Part shown: piece after piece, positions 1-10,512 of the stretch
How the letters are laid out: each line of letters begins with the position of its first letter
How positions within the stretch are numbered: the stretch's first letter is position 1
DNA from: Methanofervidicoccus abyssi
Lineage (GTDB): Archaea; AGJL01; Methanococci; Methanococcales; Methanococcaceae
Assembly (NCBI RefSeq): GCF_004310395.1
Contig: NZ_BFAX01000001.1
Span: forward strand, 186,001 to 250,000
Reading direction: 5' to 3'
Length of the DNA stretch: 64,000 nucleotides
The notes under the pieces: model-generated
The model's input: only the letters and a program-made list of their open reading frames with translations
What the model was told of the DNA's origin: nothing
The model's database searches: none
Program-made: the position numbers and the translations under genes

Positions 1-53
1 GTTTTTATTATGTTATTTTATCTTTTTGATAGAATTAGGATTTTCAATAGTAA

Positions 54-530
54 CTATTTTCTTACCTTTATGAAATCCCCTAAAGTAAAGCTTTTAGACT
101 GTTGGTTGCTATACTCTCCACCACCTTCTTCGTAGAGACTTATATTTAATTCCTTTTCGAGTCTCCTTATATATTTTTCCTCAGGCTCCAACTGACCACT
201 TTCAATCTTCTGAAGTGTAGATACCCTCATACCTATCTTACGAGCCAACTCTTCTATATTCATTCCTTTCCTTATTCGAGCCTCTCTTATAATTTCTCCG
301 TAATCTTCTACGATGGTTTTAAGGGTGTCAAAAACATCCCTCTTAGGTCTATATACCTTTCTACTTTCGGTACCTTTTGGAGAACCTTTCATCCCTAATC
401 TAGGTTTTCTTGAGTAGGTCTTTGGAGTTACACCGTACTTGGCACAGTCACTGCATACCAACATCTCCACACCTTCTACCCTTACGGGTACAAGTTTATC
501 TACATTCCTACCACAAAGTTCACACTGCAT
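54..530 (-). CDS. Archaeal multiprotein bridging factor aMBF1
   Basis: A 158-aa protein with the two-part layout of archaeal MBF1: an N-terminal zinc ribbon (CELCG near residue 4 and CSDCA near residue 26) and a C-terminal XRE/Cro-type helix-turn-helix (about residues 75-130, with EELARKIGMRVSTLQKIESG). The family links transcription factors to TBP in eukaryotes; in archaea it is reported to associate with ribosomes or basal transcription, so the exact role here is open. The start has GGTGATCCT directly before ATG. It is divergent from the PAN gene with an AT-rich promoter gap between them. Family call is firm, function less so. Confidence 0.9.
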   Translation of the reverse strand: MQCELCGRNVDKLVPVRVEGVEMLVCSDCAKYGVTPKTYSRKPRLGMKGSPKGTESRKVYRPKRDVFDTLKTIVEDYGEIIREARIRKGMNIEELARKIGMRVSTLQKIESGQLEPEEKYIRRLEKELNISLYEEGGGEYSNQQSKSFTLGDFIKVRK

Positions 531-654
531 AGGATCACCATTTTAACAAATATACACAATTATAAAATTAAAAAAATATAATTAAAAAAATATATATAAT
601 GTATTATGTAATATAATCATTGCATATTATAATCTTATAATCATATATTATCAA

Positions 655-701
655 TTATCATATATATTATCAAATTTACCAATTCATCAGGAGGTATAAA
701 T
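655..701 (+). promoter_or_regulatory. Promoter and ribosome binding site of the PAN gene
   Basis: A TATA-like run (CATATATATTA, about 658-670) lies roughly 40 bases before the ATG, and a strong AGGAGGT is found 7 bases before the ATG at 702. The spacing suits an archaeal TATA box followed by a short leader. Positions were read by eye, not mapped. Confidence 0.5.
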
Positions 702-1934
702 ATGATATTCCCAAGTTATGAAAATGAAGATGTTGAAGAGAAAAACAACAACAACGTAGATCCTGTAAAAGAATTTGAAAAAACCTACATTGCGGAATTG
801 GAGAGTAAAATATTAAAGATGGAACTGGAGAATAAAAACCTCCAGAGGGAGAACTTACAATTAAAAAAGGAAAATGAGATATTAAAGAGAGAGTTGGATA
901 AACTTAGAGTGCCCCCTTTAATACTAGGAACTGTGACTGACAGAGTAGGAAATAGAAAAGCTGTTGTAAAGAGTTCAACAGGTCCAAGTTTCTTAGTAAA
1001 CATTTCCCAGTTCGTAGATGAGAAAGAGGTAGTACCTGGAGCAAGAGTCTGTCTAAATCAGCAGACCCTCGTTATTGTAGATGTGCTCCCAAGAGAGAAA
1101 GATTACAGGGCCATGGCCATGGAGATTGATGAGAGACCACAGGTATCCTTTGATGACATCGGCGGTTTGGATGAACAGATAAGGGAGATCAGAGAGGTTG
1201 TTGAACTCCCATTGACCCATCCCGAACTCTTTGAAAAGGTAGGTATAGAACCACCTAAGGGAGTACTACTCTATGGACCACCAGGAACAGGTAAGACACT
1301 CCTTGCAAAGGCTGTAGCTCATGAGACCAATGCAACATTTATTAAGATTGTAGGATCAGAACTTGTGAAAAAGTTCATAGGAGAGGGAGCTAAACTTGTA
1401 AAAGATGTATTTAAACTGGCAAGGGAGAAGGCTCCATCTATCATATTCATAGATGAGATAGATGCTATAGCAAGTAGAAGAACAGAGGCACTGACAGGGG
1501 GAGACAGGGAGGTGCAGAGAACCCTTATGCAACTTCTCGCTGAAATGGATGGTTTCGACTCCAGGGGAGATGTAAAGATCATCGCTGCTACAAACAGGCT
1601 AGATATATTAGATCCTGCAATCCTGAGACCTGGTAGATTCGATAGAATAATAGAGATACCCGCACCAGGGGAAGAAGGTAGGTTAGATATACTGAAAATA
1701 CATACGAGAAAGATGAACTTATCCAAGGACGTAGATCTAACTAAGATTGCGAAGATGACAGAGGGATTCGTTGGTGCAGATCTAAAGGCAGTGTGTACCG
1801 AGGCTGGTATGTTTGCAATTAGGAATAAGAGAGACCATGTTACAATGGAGGACTTCATAAATGCTGTAGAGAAGATAAAGAAGAAGAAGGGAAGTGGTAT
1901 AACTATACCGGCACTTAATGTAATGTATGGTTAA
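702..1934 (+). CDS. pan: Proteasome-activating nucleotidase PAN
   Basis: A 410-aa AAA+ ATPase that forms the hexameric unfoldase of the archaeal 20S proteasome. Residues about 25-68 are a charged coiled coil with heptad leucines, followed by the OB domain and the AAA module with Walker A GPPGTGKT, Walker B IIFIDEID and the second-region-of-homology arginines ([20 protein letters not shown]). The C-terminus ends VMYG, which carries the HbYX motif (hydrophobic-Tyr-any) used to dock on the proteasome and open its gate. Length is usual for the family. Start is set by AGGAGGT. It is a single gene; no proteasome subunit gene is in the window. Confidence 0.97.
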   Translation: MIFPSYENEDVEEKNNNNVDPVKEFEKTYIAELESKILKMELENKNLQRENLQLKKENEILKRELDKLRVPPLILGTVTDRVGNRKAVVKSSTGPSFLVNISQFVDEKEVVPGARVCLNQQTLVIVDVLPREKDYRAMAMEIDERPQVSFDDIGGLDEQIREIREVVELPLTHPELFEKVGIEPPKGVLLYGPPGTGKTLLAKAVAHETNATFIKIVGSELVKKFIGEGAKLVKDVFKLAREKAPSIIFIDEIDAIASRRTEALTGGDREVQRTLMQLLAEMDGFDSRGDVKIIAATNRLDILDPAILRPGRFDRIIEIPAPGEEGRLDILKIHTRKMNLSKDVDLTKIAKMTEGFVGADLKAVCTEAGMFAIRNKRDHVTMEDFINAVEKIKKKKGSGITIPALNVMYG

Positions 1935-2226
1935 AGAATAATAAATAAAGCCATTAAATAAATAGCGAAGATGGTTTCTGAATACTGAGACAAATATTGT
2001 GAATCTTACTGTAATATCGACTGTCTTCTTTTAAAATCTTGTATTTGGGTTTATTATTTTTTTATTTTTTTAAAACCTTTTCTTATTTTTATAATTAATT
2101 ATTATAAAGTAAATATAGAACTAAAAGAAAGATGTATTTGCACTAAACCTATTTTATTTTTTTATAAAATTTAAAAGATAGTCTTAATTATCGATCTTCA
2201 AGTTGTTACGTAAAAAAGAACAAAAA
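1935..2226. other. Gap between convergent PAN and SecY genes
   Basis: No gene is seen. The + strand segment 1975-1990 (TTTCTGAATACTGAGA) belongs to a short dispersed repeat found in other gaps of this window. T-rich runs after both stop codons (about 2055-2075 and 2150-2165) could serve as terminators. Confidence 0.4.
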
Positions 2227-3555
2227 TTATCTTTTCAAAAACTTTGAAAGTATAGGGTGCAACTCGGAAATCTGTTCCTGAAGGATCTGCTCGTACATCC
2301 TGTACACTATTGAGACTGTAAGTAATACTCCTGTACCTCTTCCAAGAGCTCCTGTAAAATCTGCCCCTGCTGCCAGTAATCCGATGAAGGCTGAACTCAT
2401 TACAGTAATTGGCATTATATATCTTTTTAATCTCTGTTCAATGGCTTTTGTACTCTTTCTAAACCCCTTTATAGCCATGTTGAGATTTCCTAGCCTCCTG
2501 GCCATGGATTTAGCATCTAAACCAGAAGTCTCCACCCAAAATATCCCAAATATTATACAGAATACAACCATAAGAATGGCATATACTATGGCATGTATAG
2601 GATCAGATAGTACACTTGATAAACCGTAAGGTGTTGTAAAGTAGTAGGCTATACCATCTACAGCCCTTCCTTCTACAAAATGTCCCAGTATGGGGAATCC
2701 CATCTTCGCCAGAAACATACCCCAGAGTTGGATATTTGCAAATAGGGCTGCAGTAAATATAACGGGGATGTTAGATACGTATACGAACCTTATGGGATAC
2801 TTACCTACAGCACCCCTTATTCTACCATGGGCAAGAGGTATTTCTACCCTTAAACATTCTGCATATACGACAACGAGGAACACCACTATAGTACCTATTA
2901 TAGGAAGTATGAACTCCAACGCCGCCCCAAGCGCTCCTTGGACCATAGCATCTATGAACTTCCAGAGGTATCCCTCTGGTCCCAAGGCACCAACGAATAT
3001 GGTCTGAGATACACCTGCTGCAATGAAGAGCCCTATACCTGAACCTATTCCGTACCTTGAGACGACTTCATCTAGATATATCAAGAGTATTGCACCTATG
3101 GCAAGTTGGAGGATAAGTATTAGGGCCATTACAGGGGATAGAGGTCCAAAGGCTCCTGCACCAACGAATAGGACACCTTCAAAGAAACACAAAAATATGG
3201 CAAGTAACTTTTGCAAACCTTGAAATAGAGCTCTGTTTTCAGGCTGGGAGAGGTCCAACTTTATAACTTCAGATCCCACTAACAACTGCATTATTATTCC
3301 TGCAGTAACAATAGGACCAATACCCAATGTAATCAAAGTACCCATCTTAGAAGCAGTTACTGTCTGCCAGAACTCGAATATTGGAGGTATCTGGGCACCT
3401 CCAGTATAGAGATCTATAGATCCCATAATGAAGTACAGGATCAGAACTATCCCAGTCCATTTTAATTTCTCTTTAAAGGGAATATCTCTCTCAGGCCTCT
3501 TAACCTCTGGGATATACTCTAAAATAGGTCTTATTTTATGGAGGTATTCTTCCAA
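2227..3555 (-). CDS. secY: Preprotein translocase subunit SecY (Sec61 alpha)
   Basis: A 442-aa polytopic membrane protein, the protein-conducting channel of the Sec translocon. About ten hydrophobic segments are visible along the chain, beginning with the segment WTGIVLILYFIMGSIDLYTG and the plug region after it. It is the last gene of the ribosomal protein cluster, its normal archaeal place after uL15. The start codon is TTG, chosen because GGTGATATC sits directly before it and the N-terminus then matches family length. About 90 bases separate it from uL15, so it may also have its own promoter. Confidence 0.97.
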   Translation of the reverse strand: MEEYLHKIRPILEYIPEVKRPERDIPFKEKLKWTGIVLILYFIMGSIDLYTGGAQIPPIFEFWQTVTASKMGTLITLGIGPIVTAGIIMQLLVGSEVIKLDLSQPENRALFQGLQKLLAIFLCFFEGVLFVGAGAFGPLSPVMALILILQLAIGAILLIYLDEVVSRYGIGSGIGLFIAAGVSQTIFVGALGPEGYLWKFIDAMVQGALGAALEFILPIIGTIVVFLVVVYAECLRVEIPLAHGRIRGAVGKYPIRFVYVSNIPVIFTAALFANIQLWGMFLAKMGFPILGHFVEGRAVDGIAYYFTTPYGLSSVLSDPIHAIVYAILMVVFCIIFGIFWVETSGLDAKSMARRLGNLNMAIKGFRKSTKAIEQRLKRYIMPITVMSSAFIGLLAAGADFTGALGRGTGVLLTVSIVYRMYEQILQEQISELHPILSKFLKR

Positions 3556-3646
3556 GATATCACCGATATTTTAATTCCCCTAGTTTTAATGATTATTTTT
3601 ATGATTATACAAATAATAATTATAAAATTATTAAAATAAAAAATAA

Positions 3647-4078
3647 TTACAACTCGATAGCCTCTCCACCTGCAGCCTCTATTTTTTCTTTAGCCTTCTC
3701 TGAGAACTCCAGTGCCTTTATTATCATTGGACAGGATATCTTACCCCTTCCTAAAACTTTCTCGTAGTTAAGTTCTGTTACATCTACTACGACCTTTCCA
3801 TCCTCTACTTTGAACTTATCTCTGTTCTTATGTACAAGTTCATCGATCTCTCCAAGGTTTATAGTTTTCAAGTTCTTTACTAGGGATGGATGTCTTGTAA
3901 ATCCATACTTTCCAAAGTGATCTGGCATATACTTTACAACGTGGATCCACTTGTGTTTATGTCCTCCTGCCATTCCTCTACCTCCTCTGTTTCCAGCTCC
4001 CCTGTGTTTCTTGTGGGATCCGTATCCACAGGTTCTACTACCTCTTAACTTTCTAATCTTTCTACGTTTTCTTATCAT
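3647..4078 (-). CDS. rpl15p: Ribosomal protein uL15
   Basis: A 143-aa large-subunit protein. The very basic, glycine-rich N-terminus (RKLRGSRTCGYGSHKKHRGA) is the extended tail that penetrates 23S rRNA, and the globular C-terminal part includes VVDVTELNYEKVLGRG. GGTGATAAA precedes the ATG. It lies 12 bases after uL30 in the minus-strand operon. Confidence 0.96.
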   Translation of the reverse strand: MIRKRRKIRKLRGSRTCGYGSHKKHRGAGNRGGRGMAGGHKHKWIHVVKYMPDHFGKYGFTRHPSLVKNLKTINLGEIDELVHKNRDKFKVEDGKVVVDVTELNYEKVLGRGKISCPMIIKALEFSEKAKEKIEAAGGEAIEL

Positions 4079-4090
4079 TTTATCACCTTT

Positions 4091-4555
4091 TTACATCATC
4101 CTCTCTAACAGTTTGTTTATCTCCTTACCCCTGTATCCTAAGGCACCCCCTACTGAGAAAGGTTTCTTTATACCTTTCTTGTCGTATCCCTTTCTTGGAG
4201 GATGAAGTCTAAACACAGGTTTTAAAGGTGTGTTTTTTAGAAGTATCTCTCCCTTTATTATCTTTTCGGCCAACTCCTCAACAGACATCCCCATTAACTC
4301 TTTTATCTTCTCCCCATCCACTCTCTTATCTCCAGGTAATCTTCCCCTCTTGAGGATCAACTTTATAAGAGTATCTTTATCTATCTCTCCGTAAGTTACA
4401 TAGTCCTTAACCTTTCGGAGCATACCTTTGTAGGTGTCAGTCTCTGGTATTACTACACAGTGGTTTACCTTGTGGAGTCTTAACATCTTAAGGGTATCAC
4501 TTATATCCCTTCTAACACCTACCCTACCCCTAACTCGTACAACTGCATAGGCCAT
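4091..4555 (-). CDS. rpl30p: Ribosomal protein uL30 (archaeal L30/eL7-like)
   Basis: A 154-aa protein, longer than bacterial L30 as is usual in archaea, which carry an eL7-like C-terminal extension. The N-terminus has the beta strand and basic loop ([20 protein letters not shown]) and the middle includes [11 protein letters not shown]. It follows uS5 with a 9-base gap; GGTGATAAC precedes the ATG, indicating operon translation. Confidence 0.95.
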   Translation of the reverse strand: MAYAVVRVRGRVGVRRDISDTLKMLRLHKVNHCVVIPETDTYKGMLRKVKDYVTYGEIDKDTLIKLILKRGRLPGDKRVDGEKIKELMGMSVEELAEKIIKGEILLKNTPLKPVFRLHPPRKGYDKKGIKKPFSVGGALGYRGKEINKLLERMM

Positions 4556-4564
4556 GTTATCACC

Positions 4565-5233
4565 TTAAAATGTCCTCCCCTCTGCAATACCAAGAATTTC
4601 CTTATGTTTTTGCAGGTATCTAACACGGTTCAACTTGTTAAGGGCGTCAAAGGTAGCCATGGCGAAGTTGTATGTTGTCCTTGTATCTCCAAAGGTTTTT
4701 GTCCAAACATCCTTTATACCTGCCAATCTAAGTACAGTTTTAGCCACATCTCCTGCAACAAGTCCTACTCCCCTTGGAGCAGGGAGTATCTCTATTTTAA
4801 CACTGGAACATCTACCCCTTACAGCGTATGGAATAGAGTGAGGCCTTCCACATCCACATTCCCAGGATCCACATCCCTTTTTAACTCTGATTATAGACAA
4901 CTTCGCCTGGGCAATTGCCTTTCTAATTGCAGGTCCTACCTCCTTAGCCTTCCCCATACCTACTCCAACGTATCCATTCTTATTACCTACTACCACTGTA
5001 GCCCTGAACCTCGCCCTCCTACCTGACTTGTGCATTCTCTGGACTAAGGTTACATCTATAACATCTTCTGTTATATCTGGAAGGAGGGCATCCACTATCT
5101 CAGGCTCCAAGATAGGTAGTCCCTTATCTAATATATAGTCGATATCTGTAATTTCACCTTCCTTCACCATTCTTCCTACCTGGGTTTTAGGTTCCCAGGC
5201 CTCCAAGTTAAACTTCCTTCTATCCATACTCAT
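4565..5233 (-). CDS. rps5p: Ribosomal protein uS5
   Basis: A 222-aa small-subunit protein with the double-stranded RNA-binding N-terminal domain ([20 protein letters not shown], about residues 72-92) and the S5 C-terminal domain. It works in decoding accuracy and mRNA entry. The ATG at 5233 is preferred to an in-frame GTG nine bases upstream because GGTGA then has normal spacing. It is placed between uL18 and uL30. Confidence 0.95.
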   Translation of the reverse strand: MSMDRRKFNLEAWEPKTQVGRMVKEGEITDIDYILDKGLPILEPEIVDALLPDITEDVIDVTLVQRMHKSGRRARFRATVVVGNKNGYVGVGMGKAKEVGPAIRKAIAQAKLSIIRVKKGCGSWECGCGRPHSIPYAVRGRCSSVKIEILPAPRGVGLVAGDVAKTVLRLAGIKDVWTKTFGDTRTTYNFAMATFDALNKLNRVRYLQKHKEILGIAEGRTF

Positions 5234-5245
5234 ACCTTTCACCTT

Positions 5246-5836
5246 TTAAACCTCTAATTTTTCTATCTTTTCCTTAATCTCTTCAAAGTGTTCAGGTAAA
5301 TTCTCTGGAAGTAATCCCTTTTCCAGATACTTCGAAAACTGTCTCCTATACTTTTCTTCGTTTTCCTCCTTTAACATCAAGGCATACCTTTTAATGTGTT
5401 CTCCCCTTATCCTATCCTCATCTGGGAGAATACTCTCTCCATGTGGTATATCCATTCCAGCATCCAGGGCACCTTTAAGCACTGCGAAAACCGCCCCTCC
5501 TCTTGTAGCTCTGTGTAGTCCTATATCCAAGATGGCCTCCCTGTATCCTCTCTTAAGTGCCTTTTTACCAATGAGGAGTCCTACCAGATAGGCCGCAGGT
5601 AGGTTTCCACGGTGTCCCTTGTATCCCAATTTTAAAAGCTCCCTTGTATGGGCTGAGACTACAACTCTATCTCCCTTTTCGTCATACTCTACGATCTGGG
5701 CTATTATGTTATTTAAGGATTTTCTAACTACAAGTCTAGGTTTTTTTGAGAGCAGCAGTTTTAACCTCTTCCTATAATCTGTTTTTCCCTCCCTTCTCCT
5801 TCTAAAGGGAACCCTGTACTTAGCACCATGTGCCAT
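5246..5836 (-). CDS. rpl18p: Ribosomal protein uL18
   Basis: A 196-aa archaeal/eukaryotic-type uL18 that binds 5S rRNA. The N-terminus is basic ([20 protein letters not shown]) and the central part holds [11 protein letters not shown]-like and [17 protein letters not shown] segments characteristic of the family. The archaeal C-terminal extension (about residues 150-196) is acidic-basic and helical. It is in the usual place between eL19 and uS5. Confidence 0.95.
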   Translation of the reverse strand: MAHGAKYRVPFRRRREGKTDYRKRLKLLLSKKPRLVVRKSLNNIIAQIVEYDEKGDRVVVSAHTRELLKLGYKGHRGNLPAAYLVGLLIGKKALKRGYREAILDIGLHRATRGGAVFAVLKGALDAGMDIPHGESILPDEDRIRGEHIKRYALMLKEENEEKYRRQFSKYLEKGLLPENLPEHFEEIKEKIEKLEV

Positions 5837-5857
5837 ATTTTCCCCTCCTTCTTATTT

Positions 5858-6313
5858 TTACTCCTTTGCCTTCAACAGTCCGTGTTCCTCTAGATACAAC
5901 CTGAGGTGGCTTCTACTTCTGAAGGCACCACCTTTAGCCTTCCTATACAGCATTCTGTAGGTACTCCTGTCTATCATACCACTGTCTCTAAGTTCTCTCA
6001 ACATCCTCCTCAAGGGTCTTATTGTATTTATCCACTTCCTCTTCTGAGGTGTTCTGGCACCTTTTGCACCTTTCCTTGAACCAGGACCTCTCCTCCTACC
6101 TTTCTTCTTCTGCTCCTTCAACTTCTTAGCTCTTGCACTACTTATACCCTTTTTCTGTTTTTTAACTATTACACCTTCCTTAATCAACTGTCTGATATCG
6201 TCCTTTGTAATAGCCATCTTAACCCTATCTAACTGTTCAGGATCTATCCATACCCTATCGATACCACAGTCCAGTATATCAGCAGCCATCCTTCTCTGGG
6301 TTGATACGTCCAT
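5858..6313 (-). CDS. rpl19e: Ribosomal protein eL19
   Basis: A 151-aa protein absent from bacteria. The N-terminus ([20 protein letters not shown]) is the conserved eL19 helical domain, followed by the basic linker with [20 protein letters not shown] and a C-terminal helix. It contributes to inter-subunit bridging. GGTGATAGT precedes the ATG and it lies between eL32 and uL18. Confidence 0.96.
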   Translation of the reverse strand: MDVSTQRRMAADILDCGIDRVWIDPEQLDRVKMAITKDDIRQLIKEGVIVKKQKKGISSARAKKLKEQKKKGRRRGPGSRKGAKGARTPQKRKWINTIRPLRRMLRELRDSGMIDRSTYRMLYRKAKGGAFRSRSHLRLYLEEHGLLKAKE

Positions 6314-6325
6314 ACTATCACCTAA

Positions 6326-6781
6326 TTATTCCTTACTTTCACCTTCATCACTTTCACATTCATCTTTATCTTCCTTGTTGTAGTTAAGTAACTCCCTAAT
6401 TTTTTCCTCTGATAGGTTCAATATCTTTATACCTAACTCCTGAGCCCTCTTTACTATCTCGATCTTCTTCCTCTTACCTACTGTAGAAGCTATCCTCGCC
6501 CCCTGAGTTTTAGGATCTAACTCTTCCAACTCCTTTACGTTGTGTACTAGGACATCCTCAAGTCCTGATGGATGTAATCCCCTAACTGCAGCTGGAGATC
6601 TGTAACCTATCTTAACTATGGCAGGTCTACCTTTCAACTGTTTTCTCATACTACTCTGTAATCCCTTAGGCCTTCTCCAACAGGTACCTAATCTCTTATA
6701 CCTGTGCCACTCCTGTCTCCTAAATTCAGGCCTCTTCTGTTTCATCTTAGATCTCAACCTTAGAAGTCTCTTCTTACTCAT
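6326..6781 (-). CDS. rpl32e: Ribosomal protein eL32
   Basis: A 151-aa archaeal/eukaryotic large-subunit protein. Conserved pieces include [20 protein letters not shown] and [20 protein letters not shown]. The C-terminus is an acidic tail ([14 protein letters not shown]) likely disordered and not needed for the fold. GGTGATCCT precedes the ATG. Neighbours are uL6 and eL19. Confidence 0.96.
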   Translation of the reverse strand: MSKKRLLRLRSKMKQKRPEFRRQEWHRYKRLGTCWRRPKGLQSSMRKQLKGRPAIVKIGYRSPAAVRGLHPSGLEDVLVHNVKELEELDPKTQGARIASTVGKRKKIEIVKRAQELGIKILNLSEEKIRELLNYNKEDKDECESDEGESKE

Positions 6782-6790
6782 AGGATCACC

Positions 6791-7339
6791 TTAAATCGTT
6801 TTTCCAGCCTTCTCTACTATATAGATACCATCTTGGAATACCCTAATATCTCTTCCCTTGATCCTTGTAGCTTGTTCAATGTTTGCAGCAGTTTGTCCAG
6901 TCTTCTCCTTGTCTATCCCTCTTACAATTATATCTTCACCACTGATCTTAACTGTTACTCCCTCTAATATTTTTGCCCTCCTTGGATGTTTCTCACCTAA
7001 GAAATTGTCTATTATTACTTCATCACCTTTAACTGTAACCTTCATAGGGAAGTGAGAATACCTTATCTTTAACCTGTATTCAAACCCTTCTGTTACTCCC
7101 TTTATCATGTTTTTAATATGGGCTACAAAAGTCCCCACCATAGCAGCATGTTTTTTCCTTGGGAATAGACTCTCTACAACTATCTTGTTCCCTTCTTTCT
7201 TTATAGTGACATTGGGATACGAGAGCACCCTCCTTAATTCCTTATCTCCAGATTTTACTATAACTTCATCACCACTGATCTCTACAGATACGTTATCTGG
7301 TATCTCAATCTCCTCTCTAATAACTGCAGCAACTGGCAT
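6791..7339 (-). CDS. rpl6p: Ribosomal protein uL6
   Basis: A 182-aa protein made of the two duplicated L6 beta-alpha domains (about residues 10-80 and 90-170). It binds near the sarcin-ricin loop in the factor-binding region. Conserved parts include [20 protein letters not shown] and [17 protein letters not shown]. The gap of about 60 bases before uS8 is unusual for this cluster and contains AT-rich sequence that may hold an extra promoter. Confidence 0.95.
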   Translation of the reverse strand: MPVAAVIREEIEIPDNVSVEISGDEVIVKSGDKELRRVLSYPNVTIKKEGNKIVVESLFPRKKHAAMVGTFVAHIKNMIKGVTEGFEYRLKIRYSHFPMKVTVKGDEVIIDNFLGEKHPRRAKILEGVTVKISGEDIIVRGIDKEKTGQTAANIEQATRIKGRDIRVFQDGIYIVEKAGKTI

Positions 7340-7402
7340 ACTATCTCCTTTAAATTTTTATTTTTTATTATAAATTTTATTGTAATTATTCATAGAAAGA
7401 GT

Positions 7403-7795
7403 TTAATAGACGTAAGAAATCAGTCTACCACCAATGCCCTTTGCCTTGGCCTCTTCATGAGTCATCAATCCCTGAGGAGTACTTACAATTAAGAGACCGA
7501 ACCCCTTTGCAGGGAGGTATCTTTTTTCAAATTTTTCAAATTCATTCTTTTTAACAGCGTATCTTGGTTTAATTGCACCACACTTGTTTATCTGTCCTAT
7601 TAACTCTACCTTGTATATTCCTCCTCTACCGTCCTCTATATACTCAAAGTTCCCAATATAACCGTTATCCTGCATAACCTTTAATACTCTACCTATCAAC
7701 TTAGAGGCTGGTTTTATATACACTACCTTTTTTCCCACCCTCTCACAGTTGGAGAGGTGATTTAAAGCATTTGCAAGGGGATCCATCAGGCTCAT
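7403..7795 (-). CDS. rps8p: Ribosomal protein uS8
   Basis: A 130-aa 16S rRNA-binding protein of the central domain. The N-terminus ([20 protein letters not shown]) and the C-terminal [19 protein letters not shown] are diagnostic. AGGAGGT is 6 bases before the chosen ATG; a second ATG three codons later (MDPLANAL) is possible. In several archaea uS8 also represses its own operon; nothing in the sequence here was tested for that. Confidence 0.95.
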   Translation of the reverse strand: MSLMDPLANALNHLSNCERVGKKVVYIKPASKLIGRVLKVMQDNGYIGNFEYIEDGRGGIYKVELIGQINKCGAIKPRYAVKKNEFEKFEKRYLPAKGFGLLIVSTPQGLMTHEEAKAKGIGGRLISYVY

Positions 7796-7815
7796 GTTTA
7801 TACCTCCTAAATTTT

Positions 7816-7971
7816 TTAATCAAGTTTTTTAAATCCTAACTTTGGAGCTAACTCTCTAAAACACTGCCTACATAGATTTAACCCGTACTTCCTAATTATA
7901 CCTCTACCTTCCCTTCCACATCTCCTACATACTCTGTGACTCGACCTCTTCTTTTCCTGTACCTTTGCCAT
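7816..7971 (-). CDS. rps14p: Ribosomal protein uS14, zinc-binding short form
   Basis: A 51-aa ORF ([20 protein letters not shown] at its start). It has the C-x2-C...C-x2-C zinc site (CRRCG and CRQCF) of C+ uS14 proteins and ends [10 protein letters not shown]. Placed exactly between uL5 and uS8 where archaeal rps14 belongs. The GGTGAAAAT directly before ATG fixes the start. It is a 3'-domain 16S rRNA binder of the small-subunit head. Confidence 0.95.
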   Translation of the reverse strand: MAKVQEKKRSSHRVCRRCGREGRGIIRKYGLNLCRQCFRELAPKLGFKKLD

Positions 7972-7983
7972 ATTTTCACCTCC

Positions 7984-8532
7984 TTATTCTTCTTCAACTA
8001 TATCGATGTTAAATGTTGTTCTTATATACTCAATAGCTTCTTCCTTCTTTACATGATGTCTTTTTGGAATTTTACTCCTTCTAATCCTTCTTCTTTTAAC
8101 CCTGTAACCGGGTTTTTCAAGAGTTACACATACATCCATTCCAAAGATACCGATCTCGGGATCGTACTTCTGTCCTGGAAAGTCGATATGTTCGGGGATA
8201 CCGAAGGAGAAGTTACCACATTCATCAAAGGAGTAAGAATATAAGGTTTTTCCAGCAGTTTTAAATGCAATAAATGCATTTTTTAAGAATTCCTCGGCCT
8301 TCTTACCCCTAAGTGTAACTTTTAACCCTATTGGAAGTTTCTTCCTTATACCAAATGCAGGGTTTGTCTGTTTAGCACGAGTTCTAACAGGTTTCTGTCC
8401 AGTAAGTTCCTCAAGTACCTTTTCCCCTTTTAATAGCCTATCTCCACTTTCCCCTACTCCCATATTAACAGTAACCTTCTCAATTCTGGGTTTACGCATG
8501 GGCTGTTTTTCCCATAACTCCAAGTGTGACAT
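7984..8532 (-). CDS. rpl5p: Ribosomal protein uL5
   Basis: A 182-aa protein of the central protuberance that binds 5S rRNA. Conserved pieces are [40 protein letters not shown] and [20 protein letters not shown]. The ATG at 8532 (MSHLELW) is preferred to an in-frame GTG nine bases earlier because GGTGA then has proper spacing. It follows eS4 by about 13 bases. Confidence 0.95.
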   Translation of the reverse strand: MSHLELWEKQPMRKPRIEKVTVNMGVGESGDRLLKGEKVLEELTGQKPVRTRAKQTNPAFGIRKKLPIGLKVTLRGKKAEEFLKNAFIAFKTAGKTLYSYSFDECGNFSFGIPEHIDFPGQKYDPEIGIFGMDVCVTLEKPGYRVKRRRIRRSKIPKRHHVKKEEAIEYIRTTFNIDIVEEE

Positions 8533-8545
8533 CCCTTTCACCTAT

Positions 8546-9292
8546 TTATAGGTTTTTCAATGCAGATAGAACAGGTTCCTCATCACCTACTACAAATACG
8601 TAATCTTTGATAGTTTTGAACTTTTCTCCATCCTTTGTTTCAAGTGTTACTATGTCGGGATGGAGTTTCCTTTTCTCTATACTTACTATCCTTGCAATTT
8701 CACCGATATTCTTACCTCCTGTAATGTAGGCTAACTTACCTTCTTCAAATGGAATATGACCTAGTAATTTTTGCTCTGGGATAGCGAGTATTACAGTATC
8801 CCCAGTTTTATAGACGTCTTCTTCAGCCTTAGTTGGATCCGAAACGTATATAATATGGTTCCTACCGTCGTGGAGGTTTAACTGAATATGTCCTCCTTTT
8901 ATAACAGTCTTGTTCTTAATTCTACATAACTTTATATCCTTTCTATCTGTTTCCTTTAAGGTAATTCTACCTTTTTTATCGAATAGAACTAAGAAATCTT
9001 CTTTGGTATCGGGAATGGAGAGTATATCCATCAACCCAACAGGGAATCTATGTTCCTTCCTTACAACTCCATCAACTAATATTTTACCCATCTTAATAAT
9101 CTTCTTAGCCTCTCTCCCGTTATCTGCATAACCTAACACATCTCTTATTATCAATTGAAGGGGTAAAGAATTCTCTATGGAATGTGGACCTGGAATAGGT
9201 TTAGTGACGAACTTTTTAACTTTCCTTGGAAGTTTCCACTTTGCCGGAGCAGGTAATCTTTTCAAATGCTTCTTACCTCCTTTACTTGCCAT
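8546..9292 (-). CDS. rps4e: Ribosomal protein eS4
   Basis: A 248-aa archaeal/eukaryotic small-subunit protein. It contains the S4 RNA-binding module (about residues 42-90), a central S4e domain and a C-terminal KOW-like segment (EGKLAYITGGKNIGEIARIV). The N-terminus HLKRLPAPAKWKLPRK is diagnostic. It lies between uL24 and uL5. GGTGTAAAT precedes the ATG. Confidence 0.96.
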   Translation of the reverse strand: MASKGGKKHLKRLPAPAKWKLPRKVKKFVTKPIPGPHSIENSLPLQLIIRDVLGYADNGREAKKIIKMGKILVDGVVRKEHRFPVGLMDILSIPDTKEDFLVLFDKKGRITLKETDRKDIKLCRIKNKTVIKGGHIQLNLHDGRNHIIYVSDPTKAEEDVYKTGDTVILAIPEQKLLGHIPFEEGKLAYITGGKNIGEIARIVSIEKRKLHPDIVTLETKDGEKFKTIKDYVFVVGDEEPVLSALKNL

Positions 9293-9305
9293 TATTTACA
9301 CCTCT

Positions 9306-9680
9306 CTATTTTTTATCTATCCTCTCTAAGAATTTGAACCTCCTCTCATCTGACTCATCTAACTTTATTATCATTACATTAGATGGATGTATTGGGTAGG
9401 GCACTTCCTTACCATTCTGCTTCTTGATAAAAGCTCCCTCTACATGTATCTTATAGGACTTGTAATCAACCTTTAAAACCTTTCCTTCAACATTTTTAAA
9501 ATCTCCTCTCATTATCCTTACAACATCCCCTTTCCTTACAGGGAGTGCATTTTTCTTATACTTCTCCTTCAGCTCCTTTGAAAGCATTGCAGACATTATC
9601 TGGTGTCTTCTATGAAGGGGTGCGTTGAATAACGCCTTCCTCTGTTTTCTTGGCTGTTTAGATCTTGTCAGGGCTACCAT
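9306..9680 (-). CDS. rpl24p: Ribosomal protein uL24
   Basis: A 124-aa protein with a KOW motif ([20 protein letters not shown], about residues 48-67) that starts 23S rRNA assembly. The N-terminus ([20 protein letters not shown]) is archaeal/eukaryotic. GGGTGG is upstream of the ATG. Neighbours uL14 and eS4 are in conserved order. Confidence 0.95.
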   Translation of the reverse strand: MVALTRSKQPRKQRKALFNAPLHRRHQIMSAMLSKELKEKYKKNALPVRKGDVVRIMRGDFKNVEGKVLKVDYKSYKIHVEGAFIKKQNGKEVPYPIHPSNVMIIKLDESDERRFKFLERIDKK

Positions 9681-9706
9681 TTCTATCCACCCTTAATTTT
9701 ATAATT

Positions 9707-10105
9707 TTATACTATTATTCTAGCCAGTCTTGCTATACCAGGCCACCTCTCGGCAGCCTCTTTTGCAACAGGACCCTTTATCTCTGAACCCTTTGGGTTT
9801 CCATCTGGAGTAACTATTACAGCGGCGTTATCTTCAAATTTAATCCTAGTACCATCTGGTCTCCTGTACTCCTTCCTCTGTCTAATTATTATAGCTGGTA
9901 GTACCTGTTTCCTCATCTCGGGAGTTCCTTTTTTAACCGAGACAACAACCATACTACCTACTCCTGCAGAAGGTAGTCTCCTTGCAACACCTTTGTAGTT
10001 CTTAACTGCAATAATTTCCAACTCCTTTGCTCCAGTGTTATCTGCACATATAACTCTAGCTCCAGTTGGTAGAGCCCTAGTTATCTTTGAACCAATACCT
10101 TTCAT
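9707..10105 (-). CDS. rpl14p: Ribosomal protein uL14
   Basis: A 132-aa protein at the subunit interface. Conserved pieces include [20 protein letters not shown] and [20 protein letters not shown]. The fold is a five-stranded barrel and the length is typical of archaea. It lies 9 bases after uS17 with GGTGATACT before the ATG. Confidence 0.96.
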   Translation of the reverse strand: MKGIGSKITRALPTGARVICADNTGAKELEIIAVKNYKGVARRLPSAGVGSMVVVSVKKGTPEMRKQVLPAIIIRQRKEYRRPDGTRIKFEDNAAVIVTPDGNPKGSEIKGPVAKEAAERWPGIARLARIIV

Positions 10106-10114
10106 AGTATCACC

Positions 10115-10453
10115 TTATTCTCCCTCTTCTATCTTCTCGATAACTACAAAGGCCTTAGTCTTGCTGAGAGGCCTACACTCTGCAATTCTTACTTTATCTC
10201 CAACCTTTGCATGGATACATGGAGGATTGTGAGCAACTATTTTACTGGTTCTCTTTTCATACCTTTCATACTTTGGTATATATCTAATAATCTCCCTTTT
10301 AACTACAACAGTTTTATGTGCTCTATCACTTACTACAACACCTTCAAATATCTGTCCCCTCACAGATAACTTACCATGGAATGGACAGTGAGGATCATCA
10401 CAGGTATTTTCTGGATACTTAACATCTATACCTATATTTCTCGTCTTTGTCAT
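10115..10453 (-). CDS. rps17p: Ribosomal protein uS17
   Basis: A 112-aa small-subunit protein, the OB-fold 16S binder. Archaeal features include the N-terminal [18 protein letters not shown] segment with a Cys/His set and the [20 protein letters not shown] strand pair. The gene stands first after a 159-base gap, with a good promoter and a GGAGGT site, so the rest of the cluster may be transcribed from here as well. Confidence 0.95.
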   Translation of the reverse strand: MTKTRNIGIDVKYPENTCDDPHCPFHGKLSVRGQIFEGVVVSDRAHKTVVVKREIIRYIPKYERYEKRTSKIVAHNPPCIHAKVGDKVRIAECRPLSKTKAFVVIEKIEEGE

Positions 10454-10494
10454 AGTACTACCTCCATCCTTTGATTTTTGAGAATAGATAGAAT

Positions 10495-10512
10495 AAATAG
10501 TATATAAATATT
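10495..10512 (-). promoter_or_regulatory. Likely internal promoter before uS17
   Basis: Read on the minus strand, TATTTATATA (10510-10501) lies about 48 bases before the uS17 ATG, giving room for a transcription start about 25 bases downstream and a short leader with GGATGGAGGT. The 159-base gap here contrasts with the 5-25 base gaps of the genes that follow. By eye only. Confidence 0.45.

Noticed and set aside
1319-1858. 179-codon ORF on the minus strand inside PAN
   Set aside because: It is a frame shadow of PAN, serine-rich with no motif, and lies within a well-identified gene.
4604-5026. 140-codon + strand ORF across uS5
   Set aside because: Shadow of uS5, without ribosome binding site or known motif.
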